A stretch of DNA of 64,000 bases from Parvibaculum sp. (GCF_019635935.1 NZ_JAHBYN010000001.1:2881532-2945531), one strand, 5' to 3'; counted from the stretch's first letter, positions 42,919-53,398 are shown. Notes: generated by a model not told the origin, from the letters alone. Numbers and translations are program-made.

Positions 42919-42927
42919 TGCTATAAT
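42919..42927 (+). promoter_or_regulatory. Extended -10 promoter element TGCTATAAT
   Basis: A consensus -10 hexamer TATAAT preceded by TGN lies 9-17 bp before the ATG at 42936. Transcription would begin at about 42933-42936, so the histone-deacetylase-like mRNA would be leaderless or nearly so. No Shine-Dalgarno sequence is present, which agrees. Such a good sigma-70 match is unusual in this GC-rich window. Confidence 0.55.
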
Positions 42928-42935
42928 TGTTATTG

Positions 42936-43865
42936 ATGACCACGCTTCTCGTCACCCATTCCGCCTGTCTCGAGCATGAGACGCCGCCGGGCCATCCCGA
43001 ATGCGTCGAGCGCCTGCGCGCAGTGCTGGGCGCGCTGGAGGCCGAGGAATTCGCGCTGCTGGCGCGCGACGAGGCGCCCCGCGCCGCCCATGAACAAATT
43101 GCCCGCGTTCACCCGGCCGCGCATATCGAACGCATCGAAAATGGCGCGCCGGCCGAGGGTTTCCGCCGCATCGATGCCGACACCGCGATGTCGCCGGGTT
43201 CGGCCGAGGCAGCTTTCCGCGCCGCCGGTGCGGTGGTTCACGCGGTTGACGAGGTGATGGCGGGCCGCGTCCGCAACGCCTTCTGCGCCGTGCGCCCGCC
43301 CGGACACCATGCCGAGCCTGAAACCGCGATGGGCTTCTGCCTCTTCAACAACATCGCCATCGGCGCGCAGCATGCCCGCGCGGCGCATGACTGCGCGCGC
43401 GTCGCGGTGGTCGATTTCGACGTCCATCACGGCAACGGCACGCAAGCCGCCTTCGAAACCGATCCCGCGCTCTTCTACGCCTCGACGCATCAATGGCCGC
43501 TCTATCCCGGCACCGGCCGCGCCGGCGAACACGGCCTCGGCAACATCCTGAACCGCACCCTGCCGCCCGGCGCCGGATCGGATGAATTTCGCGCCGCCAT
43601 GACCGGCGCCGTCCTGCCGTCGCTTGAACAATTCCGCCCCGATTTCATCTTCATTTCGGCGGGTTTCGATGCGCATATGGCCGATCCGCTCGCCAATCTG
43701 CGCCTGACCGAGGAAGATTTCGGCTGGGCGACCGGCGAACTGGTCAAGCTCGCCGGCAAGCTCTGCGGCGGCCGCGTTGTCTCGGCGCTTGAGGGCGGTT
43801 ATGACTTGGGGGCGCTCGCCGCGAGCACCCGCGCGCATGTTCGGGCCCTGATGCTGGCCGCCTGA
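42936..43865 (+). CDS. Histone-deacetylase-family amidohydrolase
   Basis: A 309-residue arginase/deacetylase-fold zinc enzyme. Seen: [15 protein letters not shown], the charge-relay [20 protein letters not shown], zinc ligands in [13 protein letters not shown], and [15 protein letters not shown] plus [11 protein letters not shown]. Bacterial relatives deacetylate acetylpolyamines or acetyl-lysine. The ATG at 42936 is preferred over in-frame TTG/TTA codons just before it. It is followed at 23 bp by xseB, a conserved alphaproteobacterial neighbourhood. Probably leaderless from the -10 at 42919-42927. Confidence 0.92.
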   Translation: MTTLLVTHSACLEHETPPGHPECVERLRAVLGALEAEEFALLARDEAPRAAHEQIARVHPAAHIERIENGAPAEGFRRIDADTAMSPGSAEAAFRAAGAVVHAVDEVMAGRVRNAFCAVRPPGHHAEPETAMGFCLFNNIAIGAQHARAAHDCARVAVVDFDVHHGNGTQAAFETDPALFYASTHQWPLYPGTGRAGEHGLGNILNRTLPPGAGSDEFRAAMTGAVLPSLEQFRPDFIFISAGFDAHMADPLANLRLTEEDFGWATGELVKLAGKLCGGRVVSALEGGYDLGALAASTRAHVRALMLAA

Positions 43866-43888
43866 CAAATCCCGGAGGAAAGACGCCC

Positions 43889-44149
43889 ATGTCCGCTGCC
43901 AAGGCCGACGCACACAAGGACATCGACAAGCTGAGCTTCGAGGAAGCGCTGGCTCAACTCGAAAAGATCGTCGGCCAGCTTGAATCCGGCGAAGCGCCGC
44001 TCGAAAAATCGATCGATCTTTACGAGCGCGGCACGGCGTTGAAAGCCCATTGCGAGGCGCGGCTGAAGGCGGCGGAGGCGAAAGTCGAGAAAATCACGCT
44101 TTCGGCCAATGGCGAGCCTTCGGGCGCCGCCCCGCTCGACATCGACTGA
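43889..44149 (+). CDS. xseB: Exodeoxyribonuclease VII small subunit
   Basis: An 86-residue helical protein, the small subunit of exonuclease VII, which degrades single-stranded DNA. The family core [34 protein letters not shown] occupies residues ~15-50, followed by the second helix ([15 protein letters not shown]). Several copies bind one XseA; xseA is not in the window. It is preceded by GGAGGAAAG and lies 11 bp before ispA, the first gene of the isoprenoid set. Confidence 0.95.
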   Translation: MSAAKADAHKDIDKLSFEEALAQLEKIVGQLESGEAPLEKSIDLYERGTALKAHCEARLKAAEAKVEKITLSANGEPSGAAPLDID

Positions 44150-44160
44150 GCGCGCAGCCC

Positions 44161-45054
44161 ATGGCCGCTTCCCCCTTCGATCATGCGCTGGCCGACCATG
44201 CAAGCGATGTCGAGACGATGCTCGACCGGTTGTTGCCGCGCGTCGAGGGTCCGGAAAGCCGCCTTGCCGAAGCCATGCGCTACGCGGCGCTCGGCGGCGG
44301 CAAGCGTTTCCGCCCTTTTCTGGTGACGCAGAGCGCCCGGCTTTTCGGTGTGAATTCCGAATCCGCATTGCGCGCCGCGGCGGCTGCCGAGTGCGTCCAC
44401 ATTTATTCGCTGGTCCATGACGACATGCCCTGCATGGACGACGACGAGATGCGTCATGGAAGGCCGGCGGTCCACAAGGCCTTCGACGAGGCGACAGCCA
44501 TGCTGGCCGGCGATGCGCTGCTGACGCTCGCCTTCGAGATCGTCGCCGACCCCGCGACCCATGAACGCGCCCGCGTCCGCATCGAAATGGTGCGGCGTCT
44601 CGCCGCGGCGGCGGGCGCCCGCGGCATGGTGGGCGGCCAGATGATCGACCTCGCAAGCGAGGGCCAGCCGCTCGACATCGGTGCCATCACACGGCTTCAG
44701 CATCTGAAGACCGGTGCGCTGATTGCGTTCTGCTGCGAGGCGGGCGCCGTGCTGGGGCGCGCATCGGCCGACGTCGAGAAAGCGCTCCATGCCTATGCCC
44801 ACGATATGGGCCTCGCCTACCAGATCGCCGACGACCTGCTGGATGCCGAGGGCGATCCCGCGCTGATGGGCAAGAGCACGGGCAAGGACGCCGCCGCCGG
44901 CAAGGCGACCTTCGTCTCGATTCTGGGTGCCGACCGGGCTCGGGCGCAGGCCCGCATGCTCGCCGATCAGGCGGTCCAACATCTTGATTTATTTGACGAA
45001 AGAGCCGACCTTTTGCGTCAGGCGGCGCATTTCGTTATAACGCGCCGCAACTGA
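44161..45054 (+). CDS. ispA: Farnesyl/geranylgeranyl diphosphate synthase
   Basis: A 297-residue trans-prenyltransferase building farnesyl diphosphate from IPP and DMAPP. Seen: GGGKRFRPFLV (IPP site), the first Asp-rich motif DDMPCMDDDEMRHGRP (~84-99), HLKTGALI, and the second DDLLDAEGD with GKSTGKDAAAGKATF. Length and the double Asp motif match bacterial IspA. It sits between xseB (11 bp) and dxs (62 bp), the usual arrangement in alphaproteobacteria, and supplies undecaprenyl and quinone side chains. Confidence 0.94.
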   Translation: MAASPFDHALADHASDVETMLDRLLPRVEGPESRLAEAMRYAALGGGKRFRPFLVTQSARLFGVNSESALRAAAAAECVHIYSLVHDDMPCMDDDEMRHGRPAVHKAFDEATAMLAGDALLTLAFEIVADPATHERARVRIEMVRRLAAAAGARGMVGGQMIDLASEGQPLDIGAITRLQHLKTGALIAFCCEAGAVLGRASADVEKALHAYAHDMGLAYQIADDLLDAEGDPALMGKSTGKDAAAGKATFVSILGADRARAQARMLADQAVQHLDLFDERADLLRQAAHFVITRRN

Positions 45055-45116
45055 GAGCCGCCCCGCATCGCCGGCTCCGGACATTCGTATCTGGCCCTTG
45101 CCGGCCGAGGTGAGCG

Positions 45117-47057
45117 TTGACCAGCAAACCCGCGACCCCACTACTTGACCGGGTGAACAGCCCGGCCGATCTGCGCGCCTTCCCCGAAAGCGATCTGCGC
45201 CGGATCGCCGACGAATTGCGCGCCGAAATGATCGACGCCGTGTCGGTGACAGGCGGCCACCTGGGCGCGGGTCTCGGCGTCGTCGAACTCACCGTCGCGC
45301 TGCATCACGTGTTCAACACGCCCGAAGACCGCATCGTCTGGGACGTCGGTCATCAGGCCTATCCGCACAAGATCCTGACCGGCCGCCGCGACCGCATTCG
45401 CACCTTGCGTCAGGGCGGCGGTTTGTCGGGCTTCACCAAGCGCGACGAGAGCGAATACGACCCCTTCGGCGCTGCCCATTCCTCGACCTCGATTTCGGCC
45501 GGCCTCGGCATGGCGGTCGCGCGCGATCTCAAGGGCGGCACCAACAATGTCGTCGCGGTCATCGGCGATGGCGCAATGTCGGCCGGCATGGCCTACGAGG
45601 CGATGAACAATGCCGGCTCGATGGACAGCCGCTTGATCATCATTCTCAACGACAACGACATGTCGATTGCCCCGCCGGTCGGCGCGATGAGCGCCTATCT
45701 GGCGCGGTTGCTGTCAGGCGGCGCCTACCGCTCAATGAGACATCTCGCCAAGCAACTGGCGCAACTCCTGCCGAAGCGGCTGGAGGAAAGCGCTCGCCGC
45801 GCCGAGGAATATGCGCGCGGCATGGCGATGGGCGGCACATTGTTCGAGGAACTGGGCTGCTACTATGTCGGCCCCATCGACGGCCACAATTTCGATCACC
45901 TGTTGCCGGTGCTGAAAAACGTGCGCGATGCGGGCGAAGGCCCAATCCTCGTTCATGTCGTGACGCAGAAGGGCAAGGGCTACGCGCCCGCCGAGGCCGC
46001 CGACGACAAATATCACGGCGTTTCGAAATTCGACGTCATCACCGGCGCGCAGGCGAAATCGACCGCCAACGCACCGAGCTACACCAAGGTATTCGCGCAA
46101 AGCCTGATCGCCCATGCCGAGCGCGACGACAGGATTGTCGCCATCACGGCGGCGATGCCGTCGGGCACAGGGCTCGATCTCTTCGGCCAGCGCTTCCCGG
46201 CGCGCACCTTCGATGTCGGCATCGCCGAGCAGCATGCGGTGACTTTCGCGGCGGGTCTTGCGAGCGAAGGTTTCAAGCCCTTTGCGGCCATCTATTCGAC
46301 ATTCCTGCAGCGTGCCTACGACCAGGTGGTGCACGACGTGGCGATCCAGCGCCTGCCGGTGCGCTTTGCCATCGACCGCGCCGGGCTTGTCGGCGCCGAT
46401 GGGCCGACCCATGCCGGCGCCTTCGATGTCGCCTATCTTTCCTGCTTGCCGGGCTTTGTCGTCATGGCGGCGGCCGACGAACTCGAACTGATGCACATGG
46501 TGGCGACGGCGGCAGAAATCGACGACCGGCCATCGGCTTTCCGCTATCCGCGCGGCGAGGGCATCGGGCTCGAATTGCCGGAAATCGGCACGCCCCTCGA
46601 AATCGGCAAAGGCCGCATCCTGCGCGAAGGCACGAAGGTTGCGATCCTCTCCTTTGGCACGCGGCTTCAGGAGGCGCTGAAGGCCGCCGATCAGCTTGCC
46701 GCGATGGGCCTGACCGCGACGGTCGCCGATGCGCGCTTCGCCAAACCGCTGGACGAGGAACTGGTCGCGCGTCTTGCCCGCGAACACGAAGTGCTGATCA
46801 CGCTTGAGGAAGGCGCGGCCGGGGGCTTCGGCAGCCATGTGCTCGATTTTCTGGCGCGTTCCGGCGCGCTCGACCGCGGCTTGAAAGTGCGTCCGATGGC
46901 ATTGCCTGACATTTTCATCGATCACGACAAGCCTGAAAAGATGTACGACACGGCGCATCTCAATGCGCCGCAGATCGTCGAAACGGCGCTGATGGCGTTG
47001 GGGCTCGAGCGGCAAATCGCGGAAATCGCGCCGAAGCCCTTGCCGAAACTCGTCTGA
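45117..47057 (+). CDS. dxs: 1-deoxy-D-xylulose-5-phosphate synthase
   Basis: A 646-residue TPP enzyme, first step of the MEP isoprenoid pathway (pyruvate + glyceraldehyde 3-phosphate). Seen: [56 protein letters not shown] (TPP), [14 protein letters not shown] and the C-terminal transketolase part. The start is a TTG at 45117, 6 bases after GAGGTG; no ATG fits and the homology begins at [11 protein letters not shown]. It is followed at 8 bp by tlyA. Confidence 0.96.
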   Translation: MTSKPATPLLDRVNSPADLRAFPESDLRRIADELRAEMIDAVSVTGGHLGAGLGVVELTVALHHVFNTPEDRIVWDVGHQAYPHKILTGRRDRIRTLRQGGGLSGFTKRDESEYDPFGAAHSSTSISAGLGMAVARDLKGGTNNVVAVIGDGAMSAGMAYEAMNNAGSMDSRLIIILNDNDMSIAPPVGAMSAYLARLLSGGAYRSMRHLAKQLAQLLPKRLEESARRAEEYARGMAMGGTLFEELGCYYVGPIDGHNFDHLLPVLKNVRDAGEGPILVHVVTQKGKGYAPAEAADDKYHGVSKFDVITGAQAKSTANAPSYTKVFAQSLIAHAERDDRIVAITAAMPSGTGLDLFGQRFPARTFDVGIAEQHAVTFAAGLASEGFKPFAAIYSTFLQRAYDQVVHDVAIQRLPVRFAIDRAGLVGADGPTHAGAFDVAYLSCLPGFVVMAAADELELMHMVATAAEIDDRPSAFRYPRGEGIGLELPEIGTPLEIGKGRILREGTKVAILSFGTRLQEALKAADQLAAMGLTATVADARFAKPLDEELVARLAREHEVLITLEEGAAGGFGSHVLDFLARSGALDRGLKVRPMALPDIFIDHDKPEKMYDTAHLNAPQIVETALMALGLERQIAEIAPKPLPKLV

Positions 47058-47065
47058 GAAATTCG

Positions 47066-47812
47066 ATGAGCAGCGAGAAACGCCGCCTCGATCTTGTGCT
47101 GGTCGAACGCGGCCTGGCCCCGACGCGCGCCCGCGCGCAAGGCGCGATCCGCGCCGGCCATGTGCGTGTCGGCGGCAGGCCGGCGGCAAAGCCCGCCGAT
47201 CTTGTGGACGCGGCCGACGAAATCGAACTGATGGCGCCCGAGCACCCCTTTGTGTCGCGCGGTGCGCTCAAGCTGCGGCATGCGCTCGACCGTTTCGGCC
47301 TCGACCCCGCCGGCCGGACCTGTCTCGATCTCGGGGCATCGACCGGCGGCTTCACACAAGTCCTGCTGCAGCATGGCGCGGCATCCGTCGTCGCGGTCGA
47401 TGTCGGGCACGGACAATTGGCGCCGGAAATTGCGAGCGATACCCGCATCCGGGCGATTGAAGGAATGAATGTGAAGGACCTGACGCGTGCGATCGTGCCC
47501 GAACGCATCGAATTCATCGTTGCCGATCTGAGCTTCATCGGCCTTGCCAAGGCGCTGCCTGCGGCGCTGGCGCTGGCCGAGCCCGGCGCGCCGCTCGTCG
47601 CCCTCATCAAGCCGCAATTCGAGGTCGGGCCTGAAAATGTCGGCAAGGGCGGCATCGTCCGTGACGCCGCGCTGCACGAAAAAGTCTGCGACGGCATTTC
47701 GCGCTGGCTGGAAAATGAAATGAATTGGCGCGTGCTTGGCATCGTGCCGAGCCCGATCGAGGGCGGCGACGGCAACCGGGAATTCCTGCTGGCGGCCTGC
47801 CATGACCGCTGA
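47066..47812 (+). CDS. tlyA: TlyA-family rRNA (cytidine-2'-O)-methyltransferase
   Basis: A 248-residue protein: S4 RNA-binding domain (~5-65: RRLDLVLVERGLAPTRARAQ and VRVGGRPAAKPADLVD) plus an FtsJ-like Rossmann methyltransferase (~80-245: CLDLGASTGGFTQVLLQHGA, VVAVDVGHGQLAPE, IVADLSFIGLAKALP and ALIKPQFEVGPENVGKGG). Homologues methylate 16S and 23S rRNA; hemolysin activity is a historical label. It lies directly after dxs and overlaps rlmD by 11 bp, the standard alphaproteobacterial order. Confidence 0.94.
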   Translation: MSSEKRRLDLVLVERGLAPTRARAQGAIRAGHVRVGGRPAAKPADLVDAADEIELMAPEHPFVSRGALKLRHALDRFGLDPAGRTCLDLGASTGGFTQVLLQHGAASVVAVDVGHGQLAPEIASDTRIRAIEGMNVKDLTRAIVPERIEFIVADLSFIGLAKALPAALALAEPGAPLVALIKPQFEVGPENVGKGGIVRDAALHEKVCDGISRWLENEMNWRVLGIVPSPIEGGDGNREFLLAACHDR

Positions 47813-49049
47813 AATCGAGGTCGAAGTCGCCACGCTTGGCGCGCAAGGCGACGGCGTTGCCGAAACGCCGGCGGGTCCGCTCTTCGTGCCCTATGTGCTG
47901 CAGGGCGAGCGCGTCCGCATTCTGCCGGAAGGCGAGGGAAGGGCAACGCTTGTTTCGGTTCTCGAAGCGTCGCCCGACCGTGTGACGCCGCCATGCCCGC
48001 ATTTCACGGTCTGCGGCGGTTGCGCGCTCCAGCACATGGCGCCGCAAGCTTATGCCGTATGGAAACATGCGCAGGTCGAGGCGGCGCTTCGCCCGCGGGG
48101 CGTTGTAGCTGACATCGAGACTTTGATTCCGGCGAGGCCGCGGAGTCGGCGTCGGGCGTCCTTTGCCGCGACGCGGAGCCGCAAGACGCTGACGCTCGGC
48201 TATCACGGCAAGGCCAGTCATAACATTGTTCCCGTATCGGAATGCCCGCTCGTCGTGCCGGAAATCGAGCGCGCACTTCCGGCGCTCGCGACGCTGATCG
48301 GCCATGGCCTGTCGCGCAGCGCCCACGCCTCCATGCTGGTGACGGCATCCGCAAGCGGGCTCGATGTGGCGGTGAGCGGGGGTAAAACGCTCGACGGGCC
48401 GTTGCGCGCCGAACTGGCAAAGCAGACAGCGATCGCCGATCTCGCGCGGCTGACATGGGACGGCGATGTCGTTGCCGAGCGCCGTGCGCCGCTTGTCGAC
48501 CTCTCCGGCCTGAGCGTTGCCCCGCCGCCCGGCGCATTCCTGCAACCGACGCTCGACGGCGAGAAGGCGCTGGTCGCCTTGGTGCGCGAAGCGGTCGGCG
48601 GTGCGGTGCGGATTGCCGATCTCTTCGCCGGCTGCGGCACCTTTGCGGCGGCACTGGCGCCGCGCGCCGCCGTTCATGCGGTCGAAAGCGAAGCCGCGTC
48701 GCTGGCGGCGCTCGCGCGCGCGGCCCGCGAGCAGGGACCGTCGCTGCGCTTCAAGCCGTTGACGACCGAAATTCGCGATCTGATGCGCCGGCCGTTGCTC
48801 GCCGTCGAAATGAAATCCTTTGACGCCGTGATCTTCGATCCGCCCCGCGCGGGTGCGGCGGCGCAATGCGCGGAACTGGCGAAATCCACCGTGCCGATCG
48901 TCGTCGGCGTTTCATGCAACCCGGCGACATTCGCGCGCGATGCTCGCACTTTGATCGATGGCGGCTACCGGTTGGCGCGCCTGACGCCGGTGGACCAGTT
49001 TCTCTGGTCGCCCCACATCGAACTGGTCGGCGTTTTTTTGAAAGGCTGA
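47802..49049 (+). CDS. rlmD: 23S rRNA (uracil-C5)-methyltransferase, RlmD/TrmA family
   Basis: A 415-residue SAM enzyme. N-terminal TRAM domain (1-60), Fe-S cysteines Cys65, Cys71 and Cys74 (PCPHFTVCGGC) plus Cys in SECPL, SAM motif VRIADLFAGCGTFAAALA and catalytic VGVSCNPATFARD; the final DQFLWSPHIELVGVF is characteristic. The most likely target is U1939 of 23S rRNA; U747 (RlmC-type) is possible. ATG 47802 overlaps tlyA by 11 bp and is chosen on homology; an earlier in-frame start is inside tlyA. Confidence 0.92.
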   Translation: MTAEIEVEVATLGAQGDGVAETPAGPLFVPYVLQGERVRILPEGEGRATLVSVLEASPDRVTPPCPHFTVCGGCALQHMAPQAYAVWKHAQVEAALRPRGVVADIETLIPARPRSRRRASFAATRSRKTLTLGYHGKASHNIVPVSECPLVVPEIERALPALATLIGHGLSRSAHASMLVTASASGLDVAVSGGKTLDGPLRAELAKQTAIADLARLTWDGDVVAERRAPLVDLSGLSVAPPPGAFLQPTLDGEKALVALVREAVGGAVRIADLFAGCGTFAAALAPRAAVHAVESEAASLAALARAAREQGPSLRFKPLTTEIRDLMRRPLLAVEMKSFDAVIFDPPRAGAAAQCAELAKSTVPIVVGVSCNPATFARDARTLIDGGYRLARLTPVDQFLWSPHIELVGVFLKG

Positions 49050-49058
49050 GCGGCCGGT

Positions 49059-49589
49059 CTAGATGGCGCGGCCGAGATATTGAACAATAGCGGCGCGTAC
49101 CACTTCGGGCTTCGCGTCGAGCGTGCTGAGCTTGACGGTGATCTGCTGCGGGCCGGTGACACGCCAGCAACGATACATTGCGCGCCGCAACGGATGAACC
49201 TTCGCCGCATCGTCGACGGCCGTTTCAAGCGGGCGCCGCAGCTCGATCCGCAAATCGGCATTGCGGATCGCGCGCAGGTAGCGATCGACGATTTCGACGC
49301 TTGCAATCGCGTTCCACGGCAGGCGCCCGAGCCGCTCGACGACGAGACCGGACGGAGAAATTTCCATCGCCCGGCGGTCGCGCCCGACAAAGGGCCAGTG
49401 ATAGAGCGCGACGCCAAGTACGGCGAGCGCCCCGATCGTCGCGAGCGCCGGCGTTCGCGTGATCGCATACAAGATCAGGACACCGGCGATCAGGATACCG
49501 CCATAGACGATGCCCTCGCCCTTTTCCTTGGCATAATTGGCCGTCAGCACAGCCGGCGGAACGGCGGCCGGCCGTTGCGCGTCACGCAC
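49059..49589 (-). CDS. Membrane protein of unknown function
   Basis: A 176-residue protein with two hydrophobic helices close together ([18 protein letters not shown] and [17 protein letters not shown], ~27-67) followed by a soluble PH-like beta domain ([18 protein letters not shown], then [13 protein letters not shown]). I do not recognise a named family. It overlaps aroC by 8 bp on the same strand, so it is coupled to chorismate synthase. It is convergent with rlmD. Confidence 0.68.
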   Translation of the reverse strand: MRDAQRPAAVPPAVLTANYAKEKGEGIVYGGILIAGVLILYAITRTPALATIGALAVLGVALYHWPFVGRDRRAMEISPSGLVVERLGRLPWNAIASVEIVDRYLRAIRNADLRIELRRPLETAVDDAAKVHPLRRAMYRCWRVTGPQQITVKLSTLDAKPEVVRAAIVQYLGRAI

Positions 49590-50664
49590 CGTTCTGACCC
49601 CGGTGTCTCAGAAGATGATCGGCCAGCACACATGCCATCATCGCCTCGCCGACCGGCACGGCGCGGATGCCGACGCAGGGATCGTGGCGGCCCTTGGTGA
49701 CGATTTCGGTCTCCTCGCCCGCAGGCGTCACGGTCTTGCGTGGGGCCAGGATCGACGATGTCGGCTTCACGGCGAAGCGCGCAACGATGTCCTGTCCGGT
49801 CGAGATGCCGCCCAGAACGCCGCCGGCATGATTGGACGTGAAAAGCGGGCCGTTGTTTCCGGCGCGCATTTCATCGGCATTCTCTTCGCCCGAAAGTGCG
49901 GCAGCCGCAAAGCCGTCGCCGATCTCGACTCCCTTGACCGCGTTGATGCTCATCATCGCGGCGGCAAGATCGGCGTCGAGTTTGCCATAGATCGGCGCGC
50001 CGAGACCTGCAGGTGCGCCCGAGGCGACAATCTCGATCACGGCGCCGCAGGATGAACCCTGCTTGCGCACGCCGTCGAGATAGTCTTCCCACTGCGCGGC
50101 CGCCTTCGCGTCCGGACACCAGAAGGGATTGCGCTCGGTTTCGGCCCAGTCCCAATTGGCGCGGTCGATTTTATGCGGCCCCATCTGCACCAGCGCACCG
50201 CGAATTGAAACGCCGGGCAGCACTGCGCGCGCGACCGCGCCGGCCGCCACGCGGGCCGCCGTTTCGCGCGCCGAGGAACGCCCGCCACCGCGATAGTCGC
50301 GAATACCGTATTTCGTGAGATAGGTGAAATCGGCATGGCCGGGCCGGAATTTTTCGGCGATGTCGCCATAGTCCTTCGAGCGCTGGTCGACATTCTCGAT
50401 CAACAGCGAAATCGGCGTGCCGGTCGTCAGTTCGATGCCGTCCTCGACAAAGGTGCCGGACAGAATTTTGACCGCGTCGGGCTCGCGGCGCTGGGTCGTG
50501 AAGCGCGATTGCCCCGGCCGCCGGCGGTCGAGCCAGTGCTGGATATCCTCGGCCTTCAGCGCAAGGCGCGGCGGCGTGCCGTCGACCACGCAGCCAAGCG
50601 CCGGCCCGTGGCTCTCGCCCCAGGTCGTCACGCGAAAAAGATGACCGAACGTATTGTGCGACAT
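49582..50664 (-). CDS. aroC: Chorismate synthase
   Basis: A 360-residue FMN-dependent enzyme converting EPSP to chorismate, the last common step of aromatic amino-acid synthesis. Seen: the opening [59 protein letters not shown] and [20 protein letters not shown]. The start is at MSHNTFG; upstream in-frame ATG at 50745 adds a Pro/Arg-rich text. It lies between fabI (102 bp) and a small membrane protein that overlaps it. Confidence 0.97.
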   Translation of the reverse strand: MSHNTFGHLFRVTTWGESHGPALGCVVDGTPPRLALKAEDIQHWLDRRRPGQSRFTTQRREPDAVKILSGTFVEDGIELTTGTPISLLIENVDQRSKDYGDIAEKFRPGHADFTYLTKYGIRDYRGGGRSSARETAARVAAGAVARAVLPGVSIRGALVQMGPHKIDRANWDWAETERNPFWCPDAKAAAQWEDYLDGVRKQGSSCGAVIEIVASGAPAGLGAPIYGKLDADLAAAMMSINAVKGVEIGDGFAAAALSGEENADEMRAGNNGPLFTSNHAGGVLGGISTGQDIVARFAVKPTSSILAPRKTVTPAGEETEIVTKGRHDPCVGIRAVPVGEAMMACVLADHLLRHRGQNGA

Positions 50665-50766
50665 GGCTCCGAAATGCGAACCCCGGCGGGGCCGCCCTTG
50701 TAACTGGTCAGGAGACGCGCACGGCCGGTCCGGGCAGGTCTCCAAAGCGAACCATACAGGAGAAGT

Positions 50767-51606
50767 TCAGACGATGCTCATGTCCGGCGCGTCTTCGGCC
50801 TTCATGCCGATGACGTTGTAGCCCGCATCGACATAATGGACCCCGCCGGTGACGCCCGAACCGAGATCGGAAAGCAGGTAGAGGCCGGTCTTGCCGACTT
50901 CGTCGATCGTCACCGTGCGCTTCATCGGCGCGTTGAGCTCGTTCCATTTGAGGATGTAACGGAAGTCGCCGATGCCGGAAGCCGCGAGCGTCTTGATCGG
51001 CCCGGCCGAGATCGCATTGACGCGGATATTGTTGCGCCCGAGATCGACCGCCAGATAGCGCACGCTCGCCTCGAGAGCCGCCTTGGCGACGCCCATCACG
51101 TTGTAGTGCGGGATGACCTTCTCCGCGCCGTAATAGGTGAGCGTGACGAGCGAGCCGCCATCGGTCATCAGCGGTTCGGCGCGGCGGCACAGCGCCGTGA
51201 ACGAATAACAGGAGATCGCGAGGCTCGCGGTGAAATTATCGAACGTGGTATCGACATAGCGCCCGTCGAGTTCGTCCTTGTTGGCATAGGCGATCGCGTG
51301 GACGAGAAAGTCGAGCTTGCCCCATTCCTTCGACAACCGTTCGAAAACGGCGTCCATGCTGGCGGCGTCGGTGACGTCGCACGGCATGACCATGTTCGAC
51401 CCGACCGATTCCGCCAGCGGCACGACGCGCTTCTGCAGCGCCTCGCCCTGATAGGTGAAAGCCAGCTCCGCGCCCTGGTCGGCGCAAGCCTTGGCGATAC
51501 CCCAGGCGATCGACCGGTTGTTGGCGACACCCATGATAAGGCCGCGCTTGCCCGCCATCAGGCCGCCCTTGAGGGTCGCGCCTGCGATGCTGGTGGCTTC
51601 GTTCAT
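50767..51606 (-). CDS. fabI: Enoyl-ACP reductase FabI
   Basis: A 279-residue NADH-dependent reductase for the last step of each fatty-acid elongation cycle. Seen: KRGLIMGVANNRSIAWGIA (cofactor, residues 20-38), SLVTLTYYGAEKVIPHYNVMGVAKAALE in two pieces (Tyr-X6-Lys active site) and NAISAGPIKTLAASGI. A typical FabI, the triclosan target. Start ATG 51606 with a GGGGAC site; the in-frame ATG at 51705 is not conserved. Part of the aroC / fabI / DnaJ-like / pdxH neighbourhood. Confidence 0.96.
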   Translation of the reverse strand: MNEATSIAGATLKGGLMAGKRGLIMGVANNRSIAWGIAKACADQGAELAFTYQGEALQKRVVPLAESVGSNMVMPCDVTDAASMDAVFERLSKEWGKLDFLVHAIAYANKDELDGRYVDTTFDNFTASLAISCYSFTALCRRAEPLMTDGGSLVTLTYYGAEKVIPHYNVMGVAKAALEASVRYLAVDLGRNNIRVNAISAGPIKTLAASGIGDFRYILKWNELNAPMKRTVTIDEVGKTGLYLLSDLGSGVTGGVHYVDAGYNVIGMKAEDAPDMSIV

Positions 51607-51741
51607 CGGGTCCCCGTCTCTTGCTTTTTCGTCTGGCCGAAAATCGTCGCGCATCCTACACAAAACCCTATACCGGTCGAACAAAAAAGCCCGGAATTCG
51701 GCCATGCCGCCGGTTCACGATTCATGTCTAATCATGTCGGC

Positions 51742-52629
51742 TCAGGAATCGGAAAAATCCTTGCGTGGATTGTGCTTAGCCCCTGCCGTCCATGTTGCCG
51801 CGAAGTCGCGGAGGGCCTCATCGGTAGCCTCGGGCAGCACGATCTCCAGCGTCACATACTGATCTCCCGGCGCACCGCCCTCGACGGCAATGCCACGGCC
51901 CTTCAGGCGGAGCCTTGTGCCCGCATTGGCGCCGGCGGGGATCGTCAGCGAGACAGGCCCGGAGACGGTGGGTGCGTCGATCCGTGCGCCGAGCACCGCT
52001 TCTGGAAGGCTGACCGGCAAGGTGAGGTGAATGTCATGACCCTCGCGCCGGAAACGGGGGTGCGGTTCGACGGCAACGGTAACGAGCGCGTCGCCGGCGT
52101 CCGCACCGCCATGCCCCGCGTCGCCCTGTCCGCGCAGCCTGATCTGCTGTCCCTCGTCGATGCCCGCCGGAACATTGACCTCTAGCGTCTTGCCGCCATC
52201 GAGACGCACACGCTTGCGGACGCCGTTGGCCGCTTCGAGAAAACTCACACTCAGCCGGTAGCCCCGGTCGTTGCCGCGCGCACGAAAGACACGCTTGCCG
52301 GCGCTGCGAATACCTTCGAAAAGTTCGGAGAAGATGTCTTCCGACGGTGCAGGTTCGGCCGCGCCGCGCCGCATCGTTTCCTCGAAGACCGGCGCGCGCG
52401 CGGCGCCTGCCGCGGCACGCCGTTCGGCCTCGAAGCGCCGTCGCGCGGCTTCGTCCTTGAGCTGATTGTAAGCCGCCGTCACTTCCTGGAAGCGGGCCTG
52501 CTGGCGCCCGGCATTGCCTTCGCTCTGGGCATCGGGGTGCAGACGTTTGGCGAGACGCCGATAGGCAGCCTTGACCTCCGCGTTGCCCGCGTCCCGCGCA
52601 AGCCCAAGAATTTCGTAAGGATCGCGCAC
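51742..52629 (-). CDS. DnaJ/CbpA-like co-chaperone
   Basis: A 295-residue J-domain protein. J-domain (residues 1-65): RDPYEILGLARDAGNAEVKA and the essential His-Pro-Asp in RLHPDAQSEG. No Cys-rich zinc finger and only a short linker, so it is CbpA-like (class B). C-terminal substrate domains include FLEAANGVRKRVRLDGGKTL and GTRLRLKGRGI. It stimulates DnaK ATPase. GTG 52629 is the start because homology begins at VRDPYEIL; the frame continues upstream to 52914 as Arg/Pro-rich non-coding text. Confidence 0.87.
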   Translation of the reverse strand: MRDPYEILGLARDAGNAEVKAAYRRLAKRLHPDAQSEGNAGRQQARFQEVTAAYNQLKDEAARRRFEAERRAAAGAARAPVFEETMRRGAAEPAPSEDIFSELFEGIRSAGKRVFRARGNDRGYRLSVSFLEAANGVRKRVRLDGGKTLEVNVPAGIDEGQQIRLRGQGDAGHGGADAGDALVTVAVEPHPRFRREGHDIHLTLPVSLPEAVLGARIDAPTVSGPVSLTIPAGANAGTRLRLKGRGIAVEGGAPGDQYVTLEIVLPEATDEALRDFAATWTAGAKHNPRKDFSDS

Positions 52630-52690
52630 GGCGCCCGTTTCTCCACCCAGGTGAAACCGGAAGAATAGCCGCCGCCGCGATACGAATTGG

Positions 52691-53398
52691 TTAAGGGTTG
52701 GCGGCGTTGTCGAGCCGGTCGAGCTCGGCCGCGGGCGGCGCGGGCGCCCGCGCCTCAAGCGCCGCATCGGCCTCCGTTGGCGGTGTCGGACCCGGCAGGT
52801 GCGGCACCAGAACCGCCAGCCGGTCGAGCGCGCCGGCATGCCCGCTGCGCGCGGCCAGCGTGTACCAGGCAAGGGCGCGGGCCGGATCTTCCTCGACGCC
52901 GAGTCCGCGCTCATACATCACGCCGAGATTGTAGCGCGCCACCGGAACGCCGGCGACGGCGGCGGCATGAAACCAGAACGACGCTTTCCTGTAATCCTGT
53001 GGAATGCCGTCGCCATCGAGATACATGAAGGCCGAATTGATTTGCGAGGCGACGAGCCCGGCGCGGCCGGAGCGTTCGTAGAAATAGAGGGCGCGCTCGG
53101 GATTCCGGTCGACGCCTTTTCCCTGCCGCAGCAACGTCGCGACATTGCGCATTGCCGCGAGATCGTCACGCTGCGCCAGCGGCAGCCATATCTCGAATGC
53201 TTTTTGAAAATCTCCGGCGTCATAGGCGGCGACGCCTTCGTCGAAACGGTCACTATCGGCGCGCGTGACGCTCCGGCTTTGCTCGATCCGGTCGCGAACC
53301 GTCGTGCCCGGTCCTTGCGCCGCAGCTGCCTGTGGCCATGCAAGCCATATTGCCAGAACGACAAGGGCCGGAATTCGGGCGGGCCGAAGTTCGATCAT
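52691..53398 (-). CDS. Exported Sel1-repeat protein
   Basis: A 235-residue periplasmic protein. Signal peptide: IPALVVLAIWLAWPQAAAAQ, cleavage about residue 28. Sel1/TPR-like repeats at ~50-195: EGVAAYDAGDFQKAFEIWLP, NVATLLRQGKGVDRNPERAL, AFMYLDGDGIPQDYRKASFW and GVMYERGLGVEEDPARALAW. The Pro/Ala-rich C-terminus is disordered. Sel1 proteins scaffold envelope complexes; the partner is unknown. It lies between the DnaJ-like gene and a glycine-zipper lipoprotein on the same strand. Confidence 0.85.
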   Translation of the reverse strand: MIELRPARIPALVVLAIWLAWPQAAAAQGPGTTVRDRIEQSRSVTRADSDRFDEGVAAYDAGDFQKAFEIWLPLAQRDDLAAMRNVATLLRQGKGVDRNPERALYFYERSGRAGLVASQINSAFMYLDGDGIPQDYRKASFWFHAAAVAGVPVARYNLGVMYERGLGVEEDPARALAWYTLAARSGHAGALDRLAVLVPHLPGPTPPTEADAALEARAPAPPAAELDRLDNAANP

